From assembly GCA_041740995.1 (NCBI GenBank), contig JBGSKY010000274.1:139883-203882 (forward strand): a stretch of 64,000 bases of DNA. Direction: 5' to 3'. The translations under genes were made by a program, and so were the position numbers. Below, piece after piece: positions 8,595 to 16,522 of this stretch. This DNA comes from JBGSKY01 sp041740995 (GTDB lineage Bacteria; Planctomycetota; Planctomycetia; Pirellulales; Pirellulaceae). Under the pieces are notes generated by a model, which was not told the origin of the DNA, made no database searches, and saw nothing but the letters and a program-made list of their open reading frames with translations. Every line of letters starts with the position of its first letter. The first letter of the stretch is position 1.

Positions 8595-9188
8595 ATGCAA
8601 ATTTCACGGCGAACACGAACGGCTGGCTTTCAAGTTTGGAAAAAAGAAGTGATGCGTGTGTTTATGATCGTTGTGATGCTAATTTTCGTTGTTGGTTGTC
8701 ATTCACAACGTCCACCCAATCGCGATGACTTGATCAAAGTTTTGGGGCCAATTTCAGAAGATGCAATTGTGTTAGCCGCGACCCGAACTGAAAGCTGTAC
8801 GACAGCTCACTCCGGCGCGAGCAAAAACAAATCGCTTTCAAGCGAAGAGCACGAATCGCAATTGTGGCTCGTTGCCAGTACTCAGCCGCTTCGGTCGGAC
8901 AAAGAAATTGCTAATCTGACGCCTCGGCAGCGGACAGAACATTCACCACATTTTCTGAACCGATTCGAAGAGAATGCTTTTCCAGCGAGAGTGATCTATG
9001 AAATCGCTGGGGTGTTGCGCGTCGCTCCAGAGCAGCTGAAGAAACCGTCACCAGAATTGCTGCGGAAACCAATTGGGCGACTACTGGAATGGCAAGCGAA
9101 TGACTTTCGAGTTCGAATTCGCGATGTTAATACGGGTGACGGTTGGTTGTCCGTTGTTGAAAGTTTTCCTGCCAAAAATGCCGGATGA
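8595..9188 (+). CDS. Putative lipoprotein downstream of the DUF1559 gene
   Basis: Unrecognised protein of 197 aa. A hydrophobic stretch 'VFMIVVMLIFVVGC' ends in a lipobox-like V-V-G-C, so it is probably cleaved by signal peptidase II and lipid-anchored. The remainder is hydrophilic with no domain I recognise. Two starts are possible: ATG 8595, one base after the DUF1559 stop but with no ribosome site, or ATG 8652, which puts the hydrophobic segment directly at the N-terminus. I give the longer form because it couples to the upstream gene. Small lipoproteins directly after DUF1559 genes are frequent in planctomycetes, which supports an operon and a shared envelope role (inference). Confidence 0.7.
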   Translation: MQISRRTRTAGFQVWKKEVMRVFMIVVMLIFVVGCHSQRPPNRDDLIKVLGPISEDAIVLAATRTESCTTAHSGASKNKSLSSEEHESQLWLVASTQPLRSDKEIANLTPRQRTEHSPHFLNRFEENAFPARVIYEIAGVLRVAPEQLKKPSPELLRKPIGRLLEWQANDFRVRIRDVNTGDGWLSVVESFPAKNAG

Positions 9189-9254
9189 TCGATCAACGTT
9201 CCAGTATGTACGAAGTCGTGTATGCAGCCGACCATCGAGTCAATTGGCGATTGT

Positions 9255-11126
9255 CTACCCGTTTTTCAAATGCGGAGAGAAGTTCATATAGTTCCAATGG
9301 CGATAAGCGTCATTTTGTTCTAGCAGCGTTGTGTGTTTGCCTTGTCCAATCAATTCGCCATCTTTGAGAAACAGAATTTGCTGTGCCAACCAAAGTGTCT
9401 TAGAACGCGCGGGAATCAGCACTACAAAGACGCCCCGTGCCGCAACGCTTTTGATTGCCAACTGGGTTGCTTTTTCCGTTTCATTGTCAACGAAAGTTTC
9501 GGGCTCTTGGACAACCACGATCGCACTTTGCAGCGTCATTGCGCGAGCAAGTCCAAGTCGAAAGGCAATGTCTGCGGGCAAGCGATCATCGTTTGGCGAG
9601 ATCACACTGGCGAGACCGTCGCTCAAGGCGGAAATTGCTTCGAAGCAGCGGGCCGCCTCTAAAGCTCCCTTCAAGTCGGCGGTGACGATATGCGTCCCTT
9701 GGGCTGTCCGCAGGTTTTCGGTGACCGTCCCCGGGAACACTGGACCATCCGCTGCAACCCAACATGACAGGCTGGCAAGCTGCTGTGCGGACAATTGCGA
9801 AGCAGATGTTTTGTTTAAAAGCAACTTACCACGCGTTGTAGTCCCGAAACCCAATAGTAATTCAACCAGCGAGTTGCGATCAGACGTTTTGTCTGAGACG
9901 ATGGCAACAATTTCGCCAGGATGCAAAACCAAGTTTAAATTTTTGATCAGAGATTTTTGGTCGTATCCATCAATGCTGACGTCTTGAAGTTCAATCGATG
10001 TCAGCGGCATCGGTGTGGCAAGTGTCTGGGTTCTCGCGGTCTCAGTTTTCGGTTGAGACAGAAACGCGGCGAGGTGATCGATATTTCGTGAGATGTCATC
10101 CAATCCTCGCAACGATTTGCTGACGCGGGTTGCACTATAAATGCCAACAGAGATCGAAATAAAAAGTATCAGCTCTGCAATGACAGAGAGTTCAAGTTCA
10201 GGCTTTAGAACGCGAATTGCCGCTGCGAAAAGTAATCCACAGGTGAAGATCGCGATCATCGCGAGCATTAGCGGAAGCTTCCAGGCGGCGTGATCGTCCA
10301 AGCTGGTTTCGAGAGTCCGCAGCGGTCGCGCTTGAGCATCCAATGCTTCTTGGGTGATCGATTGATTGTGGATCGTGGCCAGCAGCGGACTGCTGGCACA
10401 CCAGCTCGCAAGTTGCTGCGCAGCAAAATTGCGTTGCTCAAGCAGCACTGGGCGGCTGCGGCGCAAACGGCGATCGATCGCAGAGAAGGAACGACGAATC
10501 AAAACGGCAACGATAATCGCTAAACTGGCTAGCAGCGGATCAATCATCAATCCGACTGACATGCACGCGATGGCTTGCAGCAAGTGACGTGGCCCGTGTC
10601 GATACCAACGCACTGAAGCGTCTCGAATCGCAGGAATATCTTTCGATATTAAATCGTGTAGCAGCGTTTGCATGCCTGCTAAACCACGTTGTCGCGATAG
10701 GTCTTGGAATTGATTGAAGACCGCTCGCTGGTGAGAGTTTGCCTTGGCCAACGCTGTTCGAGCAGCCGTCTTATAAATCGCTAGAGAAACCAGCGCTAGA
10801 GAAAGCGTCACACACAAGATAATTGCCAGCAACGCTGCAACGCCGCGAAGGATACCTTGGTCAGCTTCTAGCCAGACCGAAGCAATCGCGAATCTAGGCC
10901 CAATTTGAATCCATTGTGGCAGGACTTCCAGCCGAGAGAATTCTTCAAGCAACTCCCACAGCCAGCCAAAGAGCACCAACAAGCCGCCCGTTGCTGCGGC
11001 GGTGTAACCACTGAGCAACCAAATGGGCCATGTTGGGACTTTTTCGTCCGCGAGACCGCTGAGCCGTTTCAGAGGAGTGGAAAGCACGTTGAATGACTTT
11101 TTGAACACGGAGAAAAGGGGCGGCAT
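9255..11126 (-). CDS. ABC exporter-like protein (TMD-NBD fusion) with degraded nucleotide-binding motifs
   Basis: 623-aa half-transporter layout: a type I exporter-like membrane domain (about residues 30-345, six hydrophobic segments at ~32-60, 92-118, 183-210 as a pair, 284-306 and 311-332) followed by a nucleotide-binding-like domain (~375-605). The NBD fold is clear ('SLIKNLNLVLHPGEIVAIV', 'VFPGTVTENL', 'LARAM', 'ILFLKDGELIGQGKHTTLL'), but every catalytic motif is altered. Walker A at 411-419 reads SDKTSDRNS instead of GxxGxGKST. The Q-loop Gln is replaced ('WVAADGP'). The signature reads LPADI at 516-520. Walker B reads VVVQE with Gln for Asp (540; E541 kept). The H-loop His is absent ('LIPARS'). 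It is thus probably unable to hydrolyse ATP as a canonical ABC. It starts 15 bp after the ABC-2 permease stop, same strand, and should be co-transcribed. Confidence 0.8.
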   Translation of the reverse strand: MPPLFSVFKKSFNVLSTPLKRLSGLADEKVPTWPIWLLSGYTAAATGGLLVLFGWLWELLEEFSRLEVLPQWIQIGPRFAIASVWLEADQGILRGVAALLAIILCVTLSLALVSLAIYKTAARTALAKANSHQRAVFNQFQDLSRQRGLAGMQTLLHDLISKDIPAIRDASVRWYRHGPRHLLQAIACMSVGLMIDPLLASLAIIVAVLIRRSFSAIDRRLRRSRPVLLEQRNFAAQQLASWCASSPLLATIHNQSITQEALDAQARPLRTLETSLDDHAAWKLPLMLAMIAIFTCGLLFAAAIRVLKPELELSVIAELILFISISVGIYSATRVSKSLRGLDDISRNIDHLAAFLSQPKTETARTQTLATPMPLTSIELQDVSIDGYDQKSLIKNLNLVLHPGEIVAIVSDKTSDRNSLVELLLGFGTTTRGKLLLNKTSASQLSAQQLASLSCWVAADGPVFPGTVTENLRTAQGTHIVTADLKGALEAARCFEAISALSDGLASVISPNDDRLPADIAFRLGLARAMTLQSAIVVVQEPETFVDNETEKATQLAIKSVAARGVFVVLIPARSKTLWLAQQILFLKDGELIGQGKHTTLLEQNDAYRHWNYMNFSPHLKNG

Positions 11127-11141
11127 CCCTGCAAATCTGAT

Positions 11142-12896
11142 TTACGCTAAATCGCGATCTTCAAACAACAATAGTCCCATCAGCGTCGCTAAGCCACAAA
11201 ACAAGAGCGAGTAAATAAGAAGCCCCGCGATATAAACGCCTGGAATTGGTGTATTTGCATCGATCGCGCCGTTCATCGAGAACAAATCGAGGTTTGGTGT
11301 TAAGACCGCAATTAATTGTGCAACGAATTGCACGATAGGAAACGCGTCCTGTGATGAACTGACAATCGACGGCGTCAGGTGCCCAATCAGATAGATACTG
11401 AAGCAGACAGCGAAATTTGCTAGTTGTGGCAGACGCGTTGCAAGAGCGACGGCCAACGATGTTAGCGTTGTAACTTGAAAAAGCACCATGATGATGCCGG
11501 GCAAGGTTCGAAACATTTCGACATAACCTTGCTGCCAAAGCGGCATTTCTTGCGAGTTTTCCCGGGCGTCGTAGATCGGCTTGTAGCCGACTGCAAGCAA
11601 CTCGATGGCGCCCAAAATCAAAACCATCAGAACCAACACCCAAAGGATGCCAAGCAGCTTTCCGAAGATAAAAGATCGGCGTCGAATCGGTTTGGAAAGC
11701 AGGGTCAGTGCCGTCCGGCCTTCGATCTCATCGCTGACCGAACTACTTGCCGACCAAATTCCTTGGAACAGGCAAACAACCATAATCAGCGTAACACCGC
11801 AATCCTTTAGCAGCTTGATATCTTCGCCGAGCGTATGAAAGGGAACAAAAACAAACGCTGCGATGCACAAGCCAGCGAAGATCATCAAAATTTTTGGTAG
11901 CGGCTGCGATATTTCGCTTTTTGAGGTAGCCATCGCAATGGCGGCTAAACGAGGAGCGGCTCCCCATTGCAAAAACCAGAAAGTGCCGAGTAAAAACGTA
12001 CAGCCCGCTAGAACCAAAGCAGCAAACATTTCCGGCCTTTCCGCCGCAGTTTCGATCAAGAAGGTTATCTCCGCCGGATCAATCTCCATATTCTGCGCAC
12101 GCAATTCCTCGCCCAATTGCGTTGGAATCGGTGGATTACCAGCGCTGCCACGGTTCCACTCCAAAGGCGTTCTTGCAATGATCCGGGTCGGCGCGTCAGC
12201 GTAATCGCCAGTACTACTGCTGATCACATTGAGCACAACGTTTCGGTCGCTCAGAATGGTAATCCGCCGAAGTGCCAACGGGTTGTACGACAGCTCCACT
12301 GGTAGAAATTCGCCAGCGTCTGAATCGACCGGAACGCCTGCCAACGTCACTGTTTTGTTGATTGTTCCGGTTGAAAACAAACGAGGCAAGCTGGTCAACA
12401 TCGGGATCGGTTCTTCAACCACAAAAGTGGCCGCAAAGGCCAAGCAAACGATTGTTAGCAGCGTTGCGAAGATTTGAAAACCGACGCCAATCTGCAGTGT
12501 TTCCGCAAATTCCGAAAGGAATCGCCGATTAGAGCAATACAGTATGCACCAGAGAATCACTGACATGATGCCCCAAATCGCGGGAAGGCTTAACCACCAT
12601 TCGTCGGCGACCAACTGGCCGGTCAACCGCGACTGAAACAATGCTTTGAGCGGAAAAGAGATTCCGATCGTCAGTAACAGTCCGCCTACCGCACCGATCC
12701 AGAATGCGGCTCCGTTGCGGCGCCAACGGTCAAGCAATGGGACCATCGAAAAGGCGTAAATCAAAAAGCAGAGGATTGCCAACAAGATTAGTCCGCCCAG
12801 CACGCCGACGCCAAAAATCCAAAAGGGCGTTAACCAGCGGGTCACCCACCATTCGCTGGCCGCGACGAGTGAAAAAGTGTTCGCTCCAATATTCAT
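11142..12896 (-). CDS. ABC-2 type transporter permease
   Basis: Large integral membrane protein (584 aa) of the ABC-2 permease class. About nine hydrophobic segments are visible: two to four at residues 18-150, then one at ~290-310, and a cluster from ~335 to the C-terminus. The diagnostic region is 'DEIEGRTALTLLSKPIRRR' followed by 'FIFGKLLGILWVLVLMVLI' near residues 388-425, typical of ABC-2 permeases that work with a separate ATPase. Between the helices lies an extracytoplasmic loop of roughly 110 residues (~175-285). ABC-2 exporters move polymers, lipids, drugs or proteins; the substrate is not predictable. The only ABC gene beside it is the degenerate fusion directly downstream, so its real ATPase must be encoded elsewhere. 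ATG 12896; no clear ribosome site. Confidence 0.85.
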   Translation of the reverse strand: MNIGANTFSLVAASEWWVTRWLTPFWIFGVGVLGGLILLAILCFLIYAFSMVPLLDRWRRNGAAFWIGAVGGLLLTIGISFPLKALFQSRLTGQLVADEWWLSLPAIWGIMSVILWCILYCSNRRFLSEFAETLQIGVGFQIFATLLTIVCLAFAATFVVEEPIPMLTSLPRLFSTGTINKTVTLAGVPVDSDAGEFLPVELSYNPLALRRITILSDRNVVLNVISSSTGDYADAPTRIIARTPLEWNRGSAGNPPIPTQLGEELRAQNMEIDPAEITFLIETAAERPEMFAALVLAGCTFLLGTFWFLQWGAAPRLAAIAMATSKSEISQPLPKILMIFAGLCIAAFVFVPFHTLGEDIKLLKDCGVTLIMVVCLFQGIWSASSSVSDEIEGRTALTLLSKPIRRRSFIFGKLLGILWVLVLMVLILGAIELLAVGYKPIYDARENSQEMPLWQQGYVEMFRTLPGIIMVLFQVTTLTSLAVALATRLPQLANFAVCFSIYLIGHLTPSIVSSSQDAFPIVQFVAQLIAVLTPNLDLFSMNGAIDANTPIPGVYIAGLLIYSLLFCGLATLMGLLLFEDRDLA

Positions 12897-13111
12897 GCTT
12901 GTTTGATTCGAAGAGGATTTAGAAAGGTTTTATGCAGAAGTTTCACGGAACGTCGACGGACAAGTCTAGTGCAGCACATTCGCGGACAATCGATTTAACG
13001 GACTGGCATTATTGTACAGCGGCCCGGTTGCGTCGAGCCGAGAGAGAACCGCTTAGGCTACGAAGACCGAGACTTTTAGGTTCGGACCGACCACATTGGG
13101 CGTCAAGAGAA

Positions 13112-14422
13112 CTACTCTGCCAGTCGGATGCCAGTGAATTGCCATCGCGTGTCGGTCGGAAAAAAATTCCGGTAGGTCGCACGAACGTGATTACCGCTGG
13201 TAGCGACCGATCCACCACGCAAGACATACTGGTTGCACATGAACTTACCATTGTATTCGCCGACCGCGCCCGGGGCGGGACTGAATCCGGGGTACGCCGC
13301 ATAAGAGCTGCTCGACCACTGCCATAAATTACCCATCAGCGAACTCACCGATGCTTCGGCGCGAGGATGGATCGCAAGACCTTCGGCGATCAACCAATCG
13401 CAAAAATTTGTACCTTCCGCTGACCGTTCGCAGCAGGCAATTTCCCATTCAAATTCGGTTGGAAGACGTTTACCGGCCCACCGCGCAAAAGCATCCGCTT
13501 CAAAATACGAGACATGGCTGACGGGACGATCAGGCTGTAAGACCTGCATCCCTGCCAGCGTAAACTCTCTCCACTGTCCGTCGGATTGCTGCCAGTAGAT
13601 CGGCGTTTGTCGATTGGCACGTTGAACAATGTCCCAGCCCTGAGCGAGCCACAAACGACTATCGCGGTAACCGTCGTCTAGAACAAATTCAAGGAATTCG
13701 CGATTGGTGACCAACCGCTTGGCAATTCGGTAGCCATTGGAAAAAACTCGTTGGGCTGGCCTCTCATTGTCAAAACAAAAACTTGTTTCAGCAACCTTCT
13801 CGCTCGGCACGCCGACTGAGTAGACCCCTTCACTGAACTCATACCAGTTGCTTGGATTCGTTAGTGAATATTCCGTTGGATCAGTATCAAAGGTCTCGGA
13901 AGTCAGCTCAAAAAGATCGTCGCGGAAGATTGGCTTTAACGGATTGATTGAAAACGCATGCTTTATGTCAGTCAGCATCAGTTCCTGATGTTGCTGTTCG
14001 TGATTGATCCCCAAAACGATCAATGCGACCAAATCAGGTGATAAGTTGCCGACATTTTCCAATAAGTCATACATTGCATCGTCAACTTCGTCGCGATAGC
14101 CATAGACCTCTGCCACGGTTGGTCGGCTGAGCAGCCCTCGCTGGTCGCGTGGAAATTGGTCGCCGACCGCGTTGTAGTAAGAATTAAAGAGATAACGAAA
14201 AGAGTTTGCGTTTTCAGAGGTGGTCGAAAGGTTCGCAAGGACAAAAGTCTGAAAAAACCAAGTCGTATGTGCCAAGTGCCATCGCGTCGGGCTTGCATCT
14301 GGCATTGATTGGATGCAGCAATCCTCCGGCGTCAACGATTGGCAGAGCCTGTTGGTCATCTGTCGGACCGACCGATATGCCAGGGCTAATTCGGTTTTTG
14401 TAATTAGAAAATCAACGGGCAT
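13112..14422 (-). CDS. egtB: Ergothioneine biosynthesis protein EgtB (sulfoxide synthase)
   Basis: Iron-dependent enzyme that joins a thiol (gamma-glutamylcysteine or cysteine) to hercynine with O2 in ergothioneine synthesis. It has an N-terminal DinB-like domain with 'RWHLAHTTWFFQTFVL' at 48-63 and the iron-binding H-x3-H-x-E as 'HEQQHQEL' at 141-148; the first ligand is likely H52. The C-terminal formylglycine-generating-enzyme-like domain includes 'RLPTEFEWEIACCE', 'GNLWQWSSSSY' and the end 'FTGIRLAE'. I start at ATG 14422, giving 436 aa, the usual EgtB length; longer in-frame starts exist back to 14638 but run through the egtD coding region. It overlaps the egtD 3' end by 11 bp, showing coupled expression. 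No egtC-like amidohydrolase or egtE was found nearby. Confidence 0.92.
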   Translation of the reverse strand: MPVDFLITKTELALAYRSVRQMTNRLCQSLTPEDCCIQSMPDASPTRWHLAHTTWFFQTFVLANLSTTSENANSFRYLFNSYYNAVGDQFPRDQRGLLSRPTVAEVYGYRDEVDDAMYDLLENVGNLSPDLVALIVLGINHEQQHQELMLTDIKHAFSINPLKPIFRDDLFELTSETFDTDPTEYSLTNPSNWYEFSEGVYSVGVPSEKVAETSFCFDNERPAQRVFSNGYRIAKRLVTNREFLEFVLDDGYRDSRLWLAQGWDIVQRANRQTPIYWQQSDGQWREFTLAGMQVLQPDRPVSHVSYFEADAFARWAGKRLPTEFEWEIACCERSAEGTNFCDWLIAEGLAIHPRAEASVSSLMGNLWQWSSSSYAAYPGFSPAPGAVGEYNGKFMCNQYVLRGGSVATSGNHVRATYRNFFPTDTRWQFTGIRLAE

Positions 14423-15386
14423 GACAATAGAAAATGGCAAAGTATTGTTGAGCATCGGTCCAGACTTGCTGGACCTCGAACCGCGACTTGTGCGCCAGGT
14501 TCGAGAATCCGTCGATCGTATACTTGTGAGAATATTCTGTGCAGATCGTATCTCCTGGATTGAAAAAGAACTGAAAGTCGCCGCACGAAACCGCTTGACG
14601 AATTTGGCTGACAAGTTGCATCTCGACTCGATGTTCATTTGAGCTATAGATCGCTCGATGCGAGAAAGCCGACTCGTCGAAATCTGCGCCCAATTCGCGA
14701 TTAATTCTCGAAAGTAGGTTGAGGTTGAACGCTGCGGTCACCTGCTCTGGATCGTCGTAGGCCGCCTTCAAGACATCAACATCCTTCTGCAAATCGACGC
14801 CTATCACCAGACCACCCTCAGGACCGACCCATTGCCTAACGCTACGCAGCAATGTTAACGATTGCTCGGGGGTGAAATTCCCGATCGTCGAACCGGGGAA
14901 ATACGCGACGCGCCGTTTATGCGGTGGCAAGAAGTCGTCCCAGGCTACGTCAATTGGCCGAGAAAAATCCGCTACCAGGGGCAGGATCGCTAAGTCCGGG
15001 TAGTCTTGTTCCAGCCGAGCAACCACGCTGTCCAAATATTCGCCTGAAATTTCGATTGGAACGTATGCCGCTAAATCCCCAACGCAGTCAATTAGCTTAC
15101 GTGTCTTTTCGCTTGATCCGCTTCCAAGTTCGAGCAAGGCTGAATTTCGACCAATGCAACCAGCGATTTCCGATGCGTAGTCGTCGAGCAATGCGATTTC
15201 CGTTCGCGTCGGATAGTAGGCATCCAAGCGGCAAATTTGGTCGAACAATTGCGAGCCGCGTTGGTCGTAAAAGTATTTGCAAGGCAAAGTGCGACATTTC
15301 CGAGAGAGCCCGGAGATGACATCTAAGTAAAATTGATTTTCTGCGTCGGCTGTTAAAACAGAGTTGAGCATCGCCACGACATTCAC
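14412..15386 (-). CDS. egtD: L-histidine N-alpha-methyltransferase EgtD
   Basis: SAM-dependent enzyme that trimethylates histidine to hercynine, the first step to ergothioneine; cytoplasmic. The N-terminal part has the family pattern 'LPCKYFYDQRGSQLFDQIC' and 'LDAYYPTRTEIALLDDYA'. The SAM site is 'ALLELGSGSSEKTRKLID' near residues 82-99, and the substrate-binding region includes 'YFPGSTIGNFTPEQSLTLL' near residue 166. The end 'HKYTIDGFSNLAHKSRFEV' with 'YFAIFYCHAR' matches the family C-terminus. At 324 aa it is of normal length. Start at ATG 15386; MNVVAM leads straight into the domain. First gene of an egtD-egtB unit, overlapping egtB by 11 bp. Confidence 0.94.
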   Translation of the reverse strand: MNVVAMLNSVLTADAENQFYLDVISGLSRKCRTLPCKYFYDQRGSQLFDQICRLDAYYPTRTEIALLDDYASEIAGCIGRNSALLELGSGSSEKTRKLIDCVGDLAAYVPIEISGEYLDSVVARLEQDYPDLAILPLVADFSRPIDVAWDDFLPPHKRRVAYFPGSTIGNFTPEQSLTLLRSVRQWVGPEGGLVIGVDLQKDVDVLKAAYDDPEQVTAAFNLNLLSRINRELGADFDESAFSHRAIYSSNEHRVEMQLVSQIRQAVSCGDFQFFFNPGDTICTEYSHKYTIDGFSNLAHKSRFEVQQVWTDAQQYFAIFYCHAR

Positions 15387-15601
15387 TTTCCTGAATAAAT
15401 TGGCCGGTCTCTCTTTGCACGTCTCGGGTCACCAATGTGAAACTGCTGACGGCCAGTTCCAGCATTATCGATACCGGTCAATTAGAAACGAGAGACGGGG
15501 CCGGAGTATTGCCTTCGGTTTGCACAAACCCAAATTACGTTATGCGTCGAAATAAAGCCTGGATACAATCTTTAATCTGATCAGATTGACAAAATTAGCA
15601 G

Positions 15602-16141
15602 TTAGCTTGGTTGCTGCACTTGCCACATCTCAGCGGTTAGATTCCACCGCAAATCATTCCCGCTATTTGTCAGTTCGTAGTGTCGCGGAATTTCTAGTAC
15701 AAGTTTCGCAGTCAGCCGCTCGCCGAAAAGCAGAGCTTGCAGATGATTTGCAGAGCAATTGTCCCAAATCAAATGACCGGCTTCCCAGCGGGTGACGTGG
15801 CCTCGGTTTTCTGACAATTCGCCCTCGAAATCCAAATAGATCAATCGATGATCGGCCAGCCGTTTGACTTGGATGACTTCGCCTTCTAAAGGCAAACGAA
15901 GTACTTCCCAGGTCAAAACCGCTTCACCGCACTCCAGATCGTTGCGCGGCGGTGGTTGCAAGAGCAAGTCGAAATGGCTGACTCGGGCCAAGAGAGGATT
16001 TTGAACCTGTACCACTTCGCTAGACTCCCGACCGCCGGTTTGTCCCAGCAGCGATTCTCCTTCGGAACCCGGGCTTTGCGTTGGCGGTACCGAATGCCAA
16101 AGGATGGCAAATCGACACTCATTGCGTTGGTTGGCGATCAT
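15602..16141 (-). CDS. Stand-alone LigD 3'-phosphoesterase-like domain protein
   Basis: About 179 aa. It resembles the DNA 3'-phosphoesterase (PE) domain of bacterial NHEJ ligase LigD: 'FAILWHS' (H16), then 'SHFDLLLQ' (H56, D58), a 'LTWEVLRLP' strand, and 'LADHRLIYLDFEGELSENRG' (H98, Y102), then 'VTRWEAG'. In LigD PE the second motif is HYDFRL; here the Arg equivalent is Leu, so activity may be reduced or different. About 36 residues (~20-54) are inserted between the first His and HFD. Stand-alone proteins of this kind are known in planctomycetes. No ku or ligase gene lies nearby, so a DNA-repair role is unproven. Start: ATG 16141 begins right at the domain; the frame opens at 16249 with unrelated sequence. 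Confidence 0.65.
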   Translation of the reverse strand: MIANQRNECRFAILWHSVPPTQSPGSEGESLLGQTGGRESSEVVQVQNPLLARVSHFDLLLQPPPRNDLECGEAVLTWEVLRLPLEGEVIQVKRLADHRLIYLDFEGELSENRGHVTRWEAGHLIWDNCSANHLQALLFGERLTAKLVLEIPRHYELTNSGNDLRWNLTAEMWQVQQPS

Positions 16142-16522
16142 GAAATGACTTTCAAGTGGTTCTCGACGGTAAGTTCTTGAGATCAAATGGGCCTTAGCGG
16201 CGAAAAAGTTCTCTTTGTGATGGAACTTCCGGATGTACCGGTCGTCCAAGTGCCAAGGTCTGTAAATAACCCGAGGTCGGAAGTTTGCAGTCCGTAGGAA
16301 CCAAATTATACTCGAACGCTAATTGCTGCCTGGAAAACCCGTATTTTGATTTTTGGGTTTTAAGGCCGCCTTTATGTGTTCGCCATCCGCTCCGGACGGT
16401 TTTTGAGTGCAATTTGAACCAGTAAAAAGCAACGGCCCTTTAAAAGTCTTTGGAATCATTGGTTTCAGTTTTGCTCTCATTCGCCTGTCAATGGCTCATT
16501 TTACGCTGTTAGAGAATCGGTA
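16142..16522. other. Intergenic region ahead of the giant gene
   Basis: 381 bp between the minus-strand phosphoesterase-like gene and the plus-strand giant gene, so it should hold both promoters. A 7-bp inverted repeat (AAAACCC at 16334-16340, GGGTTTT at 16355-16361) is the only structure noticed. No promoter could be assigned with confidence, and no ribosome site stands out before the ATG at 16523. Confidence 0.4.

Noticed and set aside
9255..12896. Complete ABC export system for ergothioneine made by egtBD
   Set aside because: The permease and the degenerate ABC protein are on the same strand downstream of egtB, but 215 bp separate them from egtB and nothing in their sequence points to this substrate.
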